Shown: piece by piece, positions 1-8,673 of the stretch
How positions within the stretch are numbered: position 1 is the first letter of the stretch
Layout: every line of letters begins with the position of its first letter
Origin: Georgenia_B sunbinii
GTDB taxonomy: Bacteria > Actinomycetota > Actinomycetes > Actinomycetales > Actinomycetaceae
Reading direction: 5' to 3' (one strand)
DNA: 64,000 nt
NCBI RefSeq assembly: GCF_036421855.1
Contig: NZ_JAZGOK010000002.1
Made by a program: the position numbers and the translations under genes
Notes under the pieces: generated by a model
The model's input: the letters and a program-made list of their open reading frames with translations, nothing else
Told to the model about the DNA's origin: nothing
Databases searched by the model: none

Positions 1-231
1 CCGGGTGCCCTGCAGGAGGGACACCTTGGCGGTCGAGTGCCCCGTGGTGCCGGCGCCGACGTACCGCGCCTCGAGCACCACGACGCGCCGCCCCGCCTTG
101 GCCAGCAGGACGGCGGTGGTGAGGCCGGTGAGGCCGGCGCCGACGACGGCGACGTCGAAGGTCCCGCTCACCGGCTCGTCGTCGGCGTCGTTGCCCTGCT
201 CCCGGGCTCCGGACAGCCACAGTGACGTCAT
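1..231 (-). CDS. FAD-dependent oxidoreductase, N-terminal fragment
   Basis: Only the first 77 codons are in the window; the gene runs off the left edge. After about 25 residues the protein enters a Rossmann nucleotide-binding segment, VAVVGAGLTGLTTAVLLAKA, followed by an acidic residue at the end of the second strand (VVVLEA). This is the FAD-binding fold of the DAO/glycine-oxidase type. The next residues, GAGTTGHSTAKVS, resemble the conserved stretch of YhfW-like oxidoreductases, which often carry a C-terminal Rieske domain; that end is not visible here. The ATG at 231 is in frame with the motif. It is divergent from the LLM oxidoreductase at 401. The substrate cannot be inferred. Confidence 0.85.
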   Translation of the reverse strand, partial: MTSLWLSGAREQGNDADDEPVSGTFDVAVVGAGLTGLTTAVLLAKAGRRVVVLEARYVGAGTTGHSTAKVSLLQGTR

Positions 232-400
232 CTCGACCTTGCCCCTCCTCGGCGAACCACGGCCGGGCGGTTGCTTGCCGGCACGTGCGGACGTCTCAGT
301 CTGGCCCGGCCGCCGGTGCTCGGCACGGCGAGGCGGCGGCTGCCCGCCAGGCGCGGCTGCTGCGGATGCCGCGGCCGGTCGACGGTGCCAGGCTCGTGGC

Positions 401-1390
401 ATGACTCGACTCGGCTACACCCTGATGACCGAGCAGGCCGGCCCCAAGGACCTGGTCCGCTACGCCGTCGCCGCGGAGGAGCGCGGCTTCGACTTCGAGG
501 TCGCCTCGGACCACTACTTCCCGTGGCTGGACTCGATGGGCCACGCGCCGTACGTCTGGTCGGTGCTGGGCGCGGTGGCCCACGCGACCCAGCGGGTGGA
601 GCTGATGACCTACGTGACCTGCCCGACGATGCGCTACCACCCCGCCGTCGTCGCCCAGAAGGCCGCGACGCTCGGCCTGCTGAGCGACGACCGGTTCGTC
701 CTCGGTCTCGGCTCGGGGGAGAACCTCAACGAGCACGTCGTCGGCGAGGGCTGGCCGGCAGTGGGGGAGCGGCACAGCATGCTTCAGGAGGCGATCGAGA
801 TCATCACCCGGCTCCTCGACGGCGAGCGGCTCACCTACGACGGCGAGTACTACCGGGTGGACCAGGCCGTCCTCTTCGACCGGCCGGCCGACGGCGTGCC
901 GACCGGCGTGGCCGTCTCCGGCCCGAAGTCGGTCGCCCGGTTCGCGCCGCTGGCCGACCACCTCATCACCACCGAGCCCAGCGCTGACGTGCTCGACCGG
1001 TGGCGGGCGGCACGGAGCGACGCGGGGCTACCGGCAGGTCGTGCCATTGGCCAGGTGCCGATCTCGTGGGACCCCGACGCCGACGCCGCCCGGCGGCGCG
1101 CGCACGAGACCTTCCGCTGGTCCGGCCTGGGCTGGGCGGTCAACGCGGACCTGCCGACCACCGAGGCGTTCGACGCGGCGACGTCGTTCGTGCGCCCCGA
1201 GGACGTCGCCGAGCTCATTCCCTGCGGGCCGGACCTCGATGCCGTCGTCGCGGCCGTCGCCCCCTACTGGGAGGCCGGCTTCACCGACATCGCCGTCGTC
1301 CAGGTCGGCGGTGACACCCAGGACCGGTTCCTCGAGGAGGCCGCCGAGCCGCTGCTCGCCCGGTTGCGGGAAGCTGCGCCGGCGGCGTGA
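401..1390 (+). CDS. LLM-class F420-dependent oxidoreductase (TIGR03557-like)
   Basis: A 329-residue luciferase-like (beta/alpha)8 flavin/F420 oxidoreductase. The N-terminus (GYTLMTEQAGPKDLVRYAV), the DHYFPWLDSMGHAP stretch at about residues 44-57 and GLGSGENLNEHVVG at about 105-118 are typical of the F420-dependent glucose-6-phosphate-dehydrogenase-like LLM subgroup. The family uses reduced F420 to transfer hydride; the substrate is unknown. The open frame extends far upstream, but the ATG at 401 begins the conserved domain. It is preceded by CAGGCT at 389-394 and then six bases, the -10/leaderless spacing seen at many genes here. The protein is cytosolic, with no signal peptide. Confidence 0.88.
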   Translation: MTRLGYTLMTEQAGPKDLVRYAVAAEERGFDFEVASDHYFPWLDSMGHAPYVWSVLGAVAHATQRVELMTYVTCPTMRYHPAVVAQKAATLGLLSDDRFVLGLGSGENLNEHVVGEGWPAVGERHSMLQEAIEIITRLLDGERLTYDGEYYRVDQAVLFDRPADGVPTGVAVSGPKSVARFAPLADHLITTEPSADVLDRWRAARSDAGLPAGRAIGQVPISWDPDADAARRRAHETFRWSGLGWAVNADLPTTEAFDAATSFVRPEDVAELIPCGPDLDAVVAAVAPYWEAGFTDIAVVQVGGDTQDRFLEEAAEPLLARLREAAPAA

Positions 1391-1421
1391 CCCGATGCTC
1401 GCGCCTTGCCATACTGGCGCC

Positions 1422-1904
1422 ATGGCCCTGACCGAGACCGACCTTCACCACCTGCGCCGCTGCGTCGAGCTCGCCCGGGAGGCGCTCGAGGACGGGGACG
1501 AGCCGTTCGGCTCGGTGCTCGTCGCCGCCTCCGGCGAGGTGCTCCTCGAGGACCGCAACCGGGTGAAGGACGGCGATCACACCCGGCACCCGGAGCTCGA
1601 GATCGCCCGCTGGGCCGCGCGCCACCTCGCGCCGGCCGAGCGGCGGACGGCGACCGTCTACACCTCCGGCGAGCACTGCCCGATGTGCGCCGCCGCGCAC
1701 AGCTGGGCAGGGCTGGGCCGGATCGTCTACGCCGCCTCCACGGAGCAGCTCGTCGGCTGGCACACCGCGTGGGGGATCAGCCCCGGACCGGTCGCCCCGC
1801 TGCCGGTGACCGCGGTGGTGCCGGGCGCAGTCGTCGCCGGACCCGCACCGGAGCTGACCGACGAGATCCGCGAGCTGCACCGCAGGCTCCACGCGGTCGA
1901 CTGA
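1422..1904 (+). CDS. Nucleoside/CMP-type deaminase
   Basis: A 160-residue zinc-dependent deaminase of the cytidine/deoxycytidylate (tRNA adenosine/guanine deaminase) fold. The zinc and proton-shuttle motif is HPELE (about residues 58-62, the H-x-E element). The second zinc motif is EHCPMC (about 87-92, the P-C-x-x-C element). These enzymes hydrolytically deaminate purine or pyrimidine bases. Overall size and the DGDEPFGSVLV segment favour a guanine- or cytosine-deaminase-like free-base or nucleoside enzyme over TadA, but the exact substrate is not fixed. The start ATG follows CATACT at 1410-1415 with a six-base gap, which suggests a leaderless transcript separate from the gene 31 bases upstream. 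Confidence 0.85.
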   Translation: MALTETDLHHLRRCVELAREALEDGDEPFGSVLVAASGEVLLEDRNRVKDGDHTRHPELEIARWAARHLAPAERRTATVYTSGEHCPMCAAAHSWAGLGRIVYAASTEQLVGWHTAWGISPGPVAPLPVTAVVPGAVVAGPAPELTDEIRELHRRLHAVD

Positions 1905-1963
1905 CCGCTGGGCGGCGGGCGGGCCCGGGCGGGCCCGTGGGGTGCCGCCTGCCGGGTAGCTTT

Positions 1964-1982
1964 CGTCAGCCCCACGCTGACG
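1964..1982. terminator. Short hairpin between convergent genes
   Basis: CGTCAGC, five-base loop, GCTGACG: a perfect 7-bp stem between the deaminase (+) and the YbdK-type ligase (-). It lacks a strong T-tract, so terminator function is inferred from position. The surrounding 1905-2046 gap also holds a GC-rich direct repeat (two CGGGCGGGCCCG-like units) near 1918-1937. Confidence 0.4.
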
Positions 1983-2046
1983 GATCCTCCCCGATCTGCG
2001 AGGGGGCGGAGGGCCCCCGCGCCGGTGGACAGCCGACGTCGGCTCA

Positions 2047-3246
2047 TCAGCCGGCCACCCGCGCCTCGCTCTCCTGGCTGTGCGTCGTGCGCACGACCGC
2101 GGCGACGACGTCGCCCAGGCTGCCGGTGCGGGCCATCACCCGGCGCTGGTGGTCCGCCCCGTTGCCGACGTCGAGCACCCGGGCGACGCCAGCTGCCACG
2201 AGGTCGAGGTCGCCGTACTCCGTCAGCGCGGGCGTCACGTGCGCCAGCAGCGCCGCCAGCACGTCGGCGGCCGGCCGCGGCCGAGAGGTGATCGGATCGA
2301 GCAGGTTCTCGCCGACGCCGTGGCGGCTGGCCTGCCACATCGCCAGACGCAGCAGCGGGGTGGGGACGGCCGGCGCGGGGACGCCCTCCTGCCACTCCCG
2401 GGCGGCGGTCTCCACCAGCCCTCGGCACAGTGCCGCGAGGAGGACGGCGTCGGCGGGGTCCTGACAGACGTCGGCCACCCGGATCTCGAGCGTCGGGTAC
2501 CGGTGCGAGGGCCGGGCGTCGAAGTAGATCATCCCGTGGTCGAGGAGGACGCCGGACTCGACCATGTCGTCGACCAGCCGGTGGTACGCGGCAGCGGAGC
2601 CGAGCACGTCCGTCGGGCCCGCCGAGGGCCAGCGGTCCATCACCTGCGAGCGGAAGCTCGCGTACGAGGAGTCCGTGCCCTGCCAGTACGGTGAGTTCGC
2701 GCTGAGCGCGAGCAGCGCCGGCAGCCACACCCGGATCCGGTCGAGCACCGCGACGGCCTCCTCGTCCGAATCGACCTGCACGTGCACGTGGCAGCCGCAG
2801 CTCAGCTGCTCCCGCGCGGTGAGGCCGAAGCGCTCGATGAGCTGCTGGTAGCGGTCCGCGCGGTCGGCACGCGGCTCCACCGAGACCGGTGAGGTGCCGA
2901 TCGCGGCGATACGCGCGCCGGCCCGCCGGGCGGCCACGTCGGCCCGGGCACGCCACAGCAGGATCTCCTCGTGGAGGTCGGCCATCGACTCGTGCGGGGC
3001 GGTGTCGGTCTCCACCTGCTGGCGCTGCAGCTCGCCGCCGAGGGTGGATCCCGGGTGCTCTGCCGGGGCCGGGTCGCCGGCGGCCGGCGGCTCCGGCGCG
3101 ATCGGGGACCCGGACTTCGGGTCCTTCTCGGCGGCCTCCTGCGCGGCCAGGTCGGCCCGCCGCAGCACCTGGGGCGCCACCGACAGGGCCTGGCCCGAGC
3201 CGCTCCGGACGAGCAGCAGCTCTTCTTCCACTCCAACAGTTCGCAT
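2047..3246 (-). CDS. YbdK-type carboxylate-amine ligase (glutamate-cysteine ligase 2 family)
   Basis: A 399-residue member of the GCS2 family, whose members join a carboxylate such as glutamate to an amine with ATP. Family signatures are GVEEELLLV at residues 4-12 (the metal/ATP glutamates), GCHVHVQVDS in the middle, NSPYWQGTDSSYASFR and, near the C-terminus, a conserved DRRRV-like stretch that reads HQRRVMAR here. An insertion of about 30 residues rich in Pro, Ala and Glu follows the first strand (around residues 40-70) and is unlike compact family members. The ATG at 3246 starts the conserved MRTVGVEEE sequence. In mycothiol-producing actinobacteria the physiological product of these paralogues is often unknown, so the exact reaction is left open. 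Confidence 0.85.
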   Translation of the reverse strand: MRTVGVEEELLLVRSGSGQALSVAPQVLRRADLAAQEAAEKDPKSGSPIAPEPPAAGDPAPAEHPGSTLGGELQRQQVETDTAPHESMADLHEEILLWRARADVAARRAGARIAAIGTSPVSVEPRADRADRYQQLIERFGLTAREQLSCGCHVHVQVDSDEEAVAVLDRIRVWLPALLALSANSPYWQGTDSSYASFRSQVMDRWPSAGPTDVLGSAAAYHRLVDDMVESGVLLDHGMIYFDARPSHRYPTLEIRVADVCQDPADAVLLAALCRGLVETAAREWQEGVPAPAVPTPLLRLAMWQASRHGVGENLLDPITSRPRPAADVLAALLAHVTPALTEYGDLDLVAAGVARVLDVGNGADHQRRVMARTGSLGDVVAAVVRTTHSQESEARVAG

Positions 3247-3407
3247 GGAGCCAGTCTCTCCGGGGCGCGCGCTTCCGTCGCGCGGGGAGGACCACCGCCC
3301 CGACGACAGCCGTCTCGGCCGGTGACAGATCGTTGCGCAGGCACCGGTGGAGATCCCTGCGCAACGAGTCACGAGATCGACGGCCCGACGTCGCTATCGT
3401 GGCGTGG

Positions 3408-4058
3408 GTGAGGGGTGTCCGCGCGTCGTTGCCGTTGGTGCTGGTGCTGGTGCTGGTGCTGGCCGGGCTTGCCGGCTGCTCGGCCGACGACGAGACCCGG
3501 TTGCCCGGCACCGGGCCCGAAGCAGTGCGGCTCGCTGTCGTGGGGGACTCGATCACCGCGGCGGACAGTCCGGACCTCGCGGGCGGTGAGCTCGGCCGGG
3601 GATCATGGGTGTGGCACGCGGTGGGCGAGGAGATCACGTTCGCGGGCGGCTGGGCGCAGTGGGGCGCGACCACCGAGCAGATGGCCGTCGCCGTCCCCGA
3701 GCTGGACGCCGATGTCCTCGTCATTCTTGCCGGCACCAACGACGCCGGTGCGGGTGTGCCGTTCGCGCAGACGGCGAGGAACATCGAGGCGATCGTCGCG
3801 AACGCCGGCGTCGACGAGGTCGCGCTCAGTGCGGTGCCGCCGATCGATGCCGCCCCGCAGAACGCCGTCGAGCTCAACGCGGACATCGAGGAGCTGGCCG
3901 CCGCGCATGACTGGACGTGGGTGCCGCACCCGTCGGCGCTCGCCGAGGACGGCGAGTTCGCACCGGGCATGGCGAACGACGGGCTCCACCCCACCGAGGC
4001 GGGAGCGCGCCTCATCGGCGAGGCGATCGCGACGGCGGTGCTCACCGCCGCGCGGTGA
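3408..4058 (+). CDS. SGNH/GDSL hydrolase lipoprotein
   Basis: A 216-residue exported esterase-like protein. Residues 1-24 form a lipoprotein signal with a hydrophobic core of alternating Leu and Val and a lipobox LAGC, so Cys24 should be diacylated and the enzyme surface-anchored. The SGNH blocks are VVGDSIT (Ser nucleophile, about residue 46), the Gly region, GTND (Asn) and DGLHPTEAG near the C-terminus (Asp-His pair). Substrates could be acyl esters or acetylated glycans. GTG at 3408 is chosen because TATCGT at 3395-3400 lies seven bases upstream, the leaderless spacing; an in-frame GTG at 3399 is the alternative. The signal is encoded by four in-frame GGTGCT hexamers at 3437-3460. Confidence 0.8.
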   Translation: MRGVRASLPLVLVLVLVLAGLAGCSADDETRLPGTGPEAVRLAVVGDSITAADSPDLAGGELGRGSWVWHAVGEEITFAGGWAQWGATTEQMAVAVPELDADVLVILAGTNDAGAGVPFAQTARNIEAIVANAGVDEVALSAVPPIDAAPQNAVELNADIEELAAAHDWTWVPHPSALAEDGEFAPGMANDGLHPTEAGARLIGEAIATAVLTAAR

Positions 4059-4147
4059 CGGGGCCGTGGCCGGCGTCGTCGGCGCCGGAAGCATCGACGG
4101 AGCAACCGCCGATCGGTGCCCGTCCCCGGGTACGGCACACTGGCGGG

Positions 4148-6697
4148 GTGGTCCCCGATCCGTTCGCCGCGCTGCTGGCCGCGCCGCCAGACCTGCCGGT
4201 GCGGCACGGGCTGGCCGAGCTGCTCGCCGCCGTCACGGACCACGGCGCCGCGGTGCTGCAGTCCCCGCCGGGCAGCGGCAAGACCACGCTGGTGCCACCG
4301 GCGCTCGCGACGGGCGGCGGCGGCCGCGTGATTGTCACCCAGCCCCGTCGCATCGCCGCCCGCGCCGCCGCGCGCCGGCTCGCCCAGCTGCTCGGCGAGC
4401 CGGTGGGGGAGCACGTCGGGTTCGCGGTCCGGGGCGAGCGGCGCAGCGGGCCGCGGACCGTCGTCGAGGTGGTCACGGCGGGCATCCTGCTGCGCCGGCT
4501 GCAGCACGACCCGGAGCTGCCCGGCGTCGCCGCCGTCGTGCTCGACGAGGTCCACGAGCGTCAGCTGGACTCCGACCTCCTGCTCGCGATGCTCGTCGAC
4601 GTACGTGCCAACCTGCGCGACGACCTGCGGATGGTCGCGATGTCGGCCACCGTGGAGGCTGACCGGGTGGCGGCCGTGCTCGGCGCCGGCACCCCGGTGG
4701 TGACCGTCCCGGGCGCGCTGCACCCGATCGAGACCGCCTGGTGCCCGCCGCCGGCCACCGCCCCGCGGCTCTCCCCGCGGGGCACCACCCCGGCGTTCCT
4801 CGACCACGTCGCCGCCACCGCACGCCGGGCGCTGGCAGAGCGGGACGGTGACGCCCTCGTCTTCCTGCCCGGCGCCCGCGAGGTCGACGACGTCGTGCGA
4901 CGGCTGCACGGGGGCGCGCCGCTGCCCGGCGGCGCGGACGTCATGGCGCTGCACGGCCGGCTGCCGTCCCGGGAGCAGGACCGGGCGCTGAGCCCGGGGG
5001 AGCGGCGGCGGGTGGTCGTCGCCACCGCCGTCGCGGAGTCCTCGCTCACCGTGCCCGGCGTGCGGATCGTCGTCGACGCCGGTCTCTCCCGGGCGCCGCA
5101 GACCGACCACCACCGCGGCCTCGCCGGGCTGGTGACCCGCAGCGTGAGTCAGGCGGCCGCCGAGCAGCGCGCCGGCCGGTCCGGGCGGGAGGCGCCAGGG
5201 ACGGTCTACCGGTGCTGGACACAGGCTGAGCACGCCCGCCTCGAGCGCCACCCCTTGCCGGAGATCCGTACCGCCGACCTCACCGGGACGATGCTCGAGC
5301 TCGCCCGGTGGGGTGCGCCGCGCGGCGAGGGGCTGGCGCTGCTCGACCCGCCACCGGCCACCGCCGCTGACGCCGCCGAGGCCGCCCTGACGGCGCTGGG
5401 CGCGATCGGCCCTGACGGCGCGATCACCGACCGGGGCCGTGCCATCGCGGACGTCGGGCTCGACCCTCGGCTGGCACGAGCGCTGCTCGACGGCGCCCGG
5501 CAGCTCGGGGCCGAGACCGCAGCCGACGTCGTCGCGATGCTGGGGGAGGACCTGCCCGCCCCGGGCGGCGACCTCACAGCGCTGCTGCGACAGCTCCGGC
5601 GAGGCGGGGCCGGCGCCGGTGGCGCGGGTGCGGCCTGGCAGCGGCAACGGCGCCGGCTGCGCGAGGATCTCGCCGGCCGCGGCGGGCGCGGGGGCAGTCA
5701 GCTGGGCACCGACCTTGCGGTCGGCCTCGTCACCGCACTCGCCCACCCGACCCGGGTAGCGCGACTACGGCCCGGCGGCGCGACCTACCTGATGGCCGGT
5801 GGTGCCGGTGGCCGGCTGGGGCCCGGCAGCGCCCTCGTCGGCAGCGAGTGGTTGGCCATCGCCGACGCCAGCAGGTCACCCGGGCAGGTGGACGCGACCA
5901 TCAGGTCGGCGGCACCGATCGACGAGGCCACCGCGCTCGAGGCAGCCGGCAGTCTGCTGCGCGAGGAGGACGTCGTCGCCTGGCGCGACGGCCGGATCGT
6001 CGCCCGCCGGATCACCGCGCTCGGCGCGATCGAGCTGAGCAGCGACCGGATCACCCGCCCGGACGGCGCGCTGGTGGCGCGCGCCGTACGTGCCGGTCTG
6101 GCCGAGCAGGGGCTGGACCTCGTGCCGTGGCCCGCGGGCGCCGTCGGGCTCCGCCAGCGGCTCGCCTTCCTCCACGGCGCGGTCGGCGGTCCGTGGCCGG
6201 ACGTCTCCGACGCTGCGCTGCTGGCGGACGTGTCCTCCTGGCTGGGACCGGACCTCGCCCGGGTCCGGGGCGCCGGTGACCTCCGCCGGCTGGACACCAC
6301 GGCGGCGCTGCGCCGGCTGCTGCCGTGGCCCGCCGCATCGGAGCTCGACCGGCTGGCACCGCCGCGGGTGACGGTGCCGAGCGGCTCCGCCGTGGCGGTC
6401 GACTACGGCGACCCGGGCCGCCCGGTGCTCGCGGTGCGGATCCAGGAGGTGTTCGGGTGGAAGGCCGCGCCCCGGCTCGCGGGCGGCCGGGTACCACTCG
6501 TTCTCGAGCTGCTCTCGCCGGCGCGGCGACCGGCGGCGGTCACCGCGGACCTCGCGACGTTCTGGCAGACCGGTTACCCGCAGGTCCGGGCCGAGCTGCG
6601 CGGCCGGTACGCCAAGCACCCGTGGCCCGAGGACCCGACGACGGCGCCGGCCACCACCCGCACCAAGCAGGCCGACCAGCGCCGCGCCGGCGGCTAG
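4148..6697 (+). CDS. hrpB: ATP-dependent helicase HrpB
   Basis: An 849-residue DEAH-type helicase. Motif I is GSGKTT (about residue 42), motif II reads DEVH (LDEVHERQLDSDL), motif III is SAT, motif VI is QRAGRSGRE, and a C-terminal HrpB domain follows with the conserved GVFG-like segment (VFGWKAAPRLAGGRVPLVLELLSP). Length fits HrpB proteins, which are usually around 820 residues. The biological role of bacterial HrpB is poorly defined; an RNA-remodelling role is assumed from the DEAH/RHA family. GTG at 4148 is chosen because it starts the compact family N-terminus (PDPFAALLAAP) and follows CACACT at 4136-4141 with a six-base gap. It stands alone, with no operon partner. Confidence 0.92.
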   Translation: MVPDPFAALLAAPPDLPVRHGLAELLAAVTDHGAAVLQSPPGSGKTTLVPPALATGGGGRVIVTQPRRIAARAAARRLAQLLGEPVGEHVGFAVRGERRSGPRTVVEVVTAGILLRRLQHDPELPGVAAVVLDEVHERQLDSDLLLAMLVDVRANLRDDLRMVAMSATVEADRVAAVLGAGTPVVTVPGALHPIETAWCPPPATAPRLSPRGTTPAFLDHVAATARRALAERDGDALVFLPGAREVDDVVRRLHGGAPLPGGADVMALHGRLPSREQDRALSPGERRRVVVATAVAESSLTVPGVRIVVDAGLSRAPQTDHHRGLAGLVTRSVSQAAAEQRAGRSGREAPGTVYRCWTQAEHARLERHPLPEIRTADLTGTMLELARWGAPRGEGLALLDPPPATAADAAEAALTALGAIGPDGAITDRGRAIADVGLDPRLARALLDGARQLGAETAADVVAMLGEDLPAPGGDLTALLRQLRRGGAGAGGAGAAWQRQRRRLREDLAGRGGRGGSQLGTDLAVGLVTALAHPTRVARLRPGGATYLMAGGAGGRLGPGSALVGSEWLAIADASRSPGQVDATIRSAAPIDEATALEAAGSLLREEDVVAWRDGRIVARRITALGAIELSSDRITRPDGALVARAVRAGLAEQGLDLVPWPAGAVGLRQRLAFLHGAVGGPWPDVSDAALLADVSSWLGPDLARVRGAGDLRRLDTTAALRRLLPWPAASELDRLAPPRVTVPSGSAVAVDYGDPGRPVLAVRIQEVFGWKAAPRLAGGRVPLVLELLSPARRPAAVTADLATFWQTGYPQVRAELRGRYAKHPWPEDPTTAPATTRTKQADQRRAGG

Positions 6698-6759
6698 CGT
6701 CGCGACACCGGACGGAAAATTCTCACGCAACGACGAGGAGGATGGCGCGGCCTCCGCCC

Positions 6760-7107
6760 TCAGCCGTCGCCGAGCAGCTCGGCGAGCACGACCGCCTGGT
6801 TGTGCTCGGTGTCCTTCGCGCCGTACAGCAGGGTGACGTCGTCGTGCTCCGCGACGATGCGACGCAGCTCGTCGAAGGCCTCGTTCGACGCCAGCTCGGT
6901 GCGGTAGCGGCGGCGGAACTCGGCGTAGCGCTCGGGGTCGTGGCCGAACCAGGTGCGCAGCTCGCTGCTCGGCCCGACCTCCTTGAGCCAGTGGTCGAGG
7001 TGGGCGGCGTCCTTGGAGATACCGCGCGGCCAGACGCGGTCGACGAGGACGCGGACGCCGCGACTCTTCGCGTCGTCGTCGTAGATGCGGGCGATGGTCA
7101 CGGCCAT
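6760..7107 (-). CDS. DUF488 family protein (YeaO-like)
   Basis: A 115-residue protein of the DUF488/YeaO family. Characteristic pieces are IARIYDD near the N-terminus, VLVDRVWPRGI at about residues 21-31, LRTWFGHDPERYAEFRRRYR and, near the end, VTLLYGAKDTEHNQAVVLAE. No enzymatic function is established for the family. The ATG at 7107 precedes the first conserved strand; GTG codons just upstream are possible but unsupported. The gene lies 65 bases after the start-distal end of the MscS-like channel gene and on the same strand, so the two may be cotranscribed. Confidence 0.85.
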   Translation of the reverse strand: MAVTIARIYDDDAKSRGVRVLVDRVWPRGISKDAAHLDHWLKEVGPSSELRTWFGHDPERYAEFRRRYRTELASNEAFDELRRIVAEHDDVTLLYGAKDTEHNQAVVLAELLGDG

Positions 7108-7172
7108 GACGCCATCGTCCGCCAGACCAGCGCGGCCCGCGACAGCAGACCGCCGGCGACTGGCCGCCGAGC

Positions 7173-8258
7173 TCAGCGCCCGGCGGGCGGCGCGGTCGGC
7201 TGGTCGGCGCTCTCGGCCGCCTGGTCGGGGTAGGGCGGCATGGTGACCCGGTGGATGGGCAGCGCCTCCGGGTTGTTCTCCCGCAGCCACACGATGAGCC
7301 GCTCGCGGACCTCGCAGCGCAGCACCCAGTCGTCGTCGGTGTCCGCGGTGGTCACCAGCGCGCGCACGGTGACACGGTCGCCGGTGGAGTCGGTGACCAC
7401 GAGCGACCCGGAACGGCGGTCCCACAGCGGGTGCTCGTCGAGCATTGTCAGCAGCTCGGCGCGCATTCCCGCGAAGTCGGTGCGCCAGTCGAGCTCGAAG
7501 TACACCAGGCCGGTGACCGAGTCCCCGGTCCGGCTCCAGTTGATGAACGGGATGGTGGTGAAGTGCGTGGAGGGCAGCACCTTGTGCCGCTCGTCCCAGA
7601 TGCTCACGACGACGTAGGACAGCGTGATGTCCTCGATCGTTCCCCAGGTGTCGTCGACCTCGACGATGTCGCCGATCCGGATCGCGTCGGTGAACGCCAG
7701 CTGCAGGCCGGCGAAGACGTTGCCGAGCGAGGACTGCGCCGCGATGCCGACGACGACGCTGATGAGCCCGGCCGAGGCCAGGATCGTGGCGCCCACCTGC
7801 TCCACGCCGGGGAAGGTGAGCAGCACGAGCGCCAGCCCGATGACGATGAACGCCGCGTTCACCAGCCGCCGGATGAGCTGCATCTGGGTCCGGGCGCGGC
7901 GCCGGTCGCGGTCGTCCTGCTTACGGGTGACGACCCGTTGCTGGGTGTGGGTCAGCCATGCGAGCACGATCGTCGCCGCCAGCCAGACGGCACAGATGAG
8001 AACGGCGATGAGCAGCACGTGCAGGCCGACGTCGCGGAAGGTCGACGGGTCGGCCGTGGCGGCGAAGGCGATCCGCAACGCGACGGCGAGCACCAGGCCC
8101 AGCAGCGGTCGTCGGACCAGCAGCCAGGCCGGCCACAACAGTGGGACACGGGCGCCGGTGCGCTTGACCACCGTGTTGATCGCCAGCATGACGATGAGGA
8201 CGGCTGCCGCGGCGGCCGCGACCGCGATGATCCATTCCAGGACGGGCCACAGTTCCAT
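7173..8258 (-). CDS. MscS-family mechanosensitive ion channel
   Basis: A 361-residue membrane protein. Three N-terminal hydrophobic segments (about residues 5-30, 50-70 and 78-105) precede a charged linker and a pore-forming helix region containing ILASAGLISVVVGIAAQSSL at about 160-180. The MscS beta domain follows, with GLQLAFTDAIRIGDIVEV and TLSYVVVSIWD, then a C-terminal alpha/beta domain. Such channels open under membrane tension and release solutes on hypo-osmotic shock. The C-terminal tail (residues about 340-361) is Ala/Pro-rich and probably disordered. The ATG at 8258 begins immediately before the first membrane segment. Confidence 0.9.
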   Translation of the reverse strand: MELWPVLEWIIAVAAAAAAVLIVMLAINTVVKRTGARVPLLWPAWLLVRRPLLGLVLAVALRIAFAATADPSTFRDVGLHVLLIAVLICAVWLAATIVLAWLTHTQQRVVTRKQDDRDRRRARTQMQLIRRLVNAAFIVIGLALVLLTFPGVEQVGATILASAGLISVVVGIAAQSSLGNVFAGLQLAFTDAIRIGDIVEVDDTWGTIEDITLSYVVVSIWDERHKVLPSTHFTTIPFINWSRTGDSVTGLVYFELDWRTDFAGMRAELLTMLDEHPLWDRRSGSLVVTDSTGDRVTVRALVTTADTDDDWVLRCEVRERLIVWLRENNPEALPIHRVTMPPYPDQAAESADQPTAPPAGR

Positions 8259-8279
8259 GGCTGAGTCACCTGCTCCTGA

Positions 8280-8582
8280 CTACGTGGTGGCGTGCTCGGA
8301 CAGCTCGCCGATCACCGGGTTCCACGGCCGCAGGGTGCGGTGGGTGATGAGGTGCGCGCGGTGAAACGGGTCGTCGTCGAGCAGCCGCTGCGCGGCGTCG
8401 AGGTCCTCGGCGACGACGATCAGCAGCGCACCCGGCGCGGCGTTGTCCAGCCAGGGGCCCGACGCCAGCAACGAACCGGCCGCGACCAGACCGGCGAGGA
8501 ACTCGCGGTGCTCGGGCCGGACGGTGGCCAGATCGTCGGTGCGGGCAGGGTCGTACACGTACTCGACTGCGAAAGCTGTCAT
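8280..8582 (-). CDS. YciI-like protein
   Basis: A 100-residue single-domain protein of the YciI/YCII (ferredoxin-like dimeric) family. The family features are a first strand AFAVEYVYD, a helix REFLAGLVAAGSLLASGPWLD with the conserved Gly and Pro, the strand GALLIVVAED and the DDPFHRAHLI segment that contains the conserved Asp-Pro-His. Catalytic or binding function is not established. The ATG at 8582 is preceded by TAGGCT (8589-8594) with six bases between, which suggests a leaderless transcript. It lies 21 bases beyond the MscS start and divergent from the ROK regulator. Confidence 0.85.
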   Translation of the reverse strand: MTAFAVEYVYDPARTDDLATVRPEHREFLAGLVAAGSLLASGPWLDNAAPGALLIVVAEDLDAAQRLLDDDPFHRAHLITHRTLRPWNPVIGELSEHATT

Positions 8583-8637
8583 GGCCCGAGCCTACGTCCC
8601 GAGCCCCGACCGTGACTCAACTGTGATCTGCGACACC

Positions 8638-8669
8638 TTGCCAGGCGATAGTACGTAGAGTTAACTAAC
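8638..8669 (+). promoter_or_regulatory. Candidate promoter and operator of the ROK/ABC operon
   Basis: AT-rich sequence stands out upstream of the ROK regulator. TAGAGT at 8656-8661 fits a -10 box. GTTAACTAAC at 8660-8669, which contains the palindrome GTTAAC, ends four bases before the ATG. No Shine-Dalgarno sequence is visible. The site position, overlapping the likely transcription start, would suit repression by the adjacent ROK protein; that is an inference. Confidence 0.45.
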
Positions 8670-8673
8670 AAAC

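Noticed and set aside
1727..5746. A 1339-codon open frame on the minus strand
   Set aside because: It crosses the YbdK-type ligase in another frame and runs opposite HrpB; the encoded residues are low-complexity and match no family.
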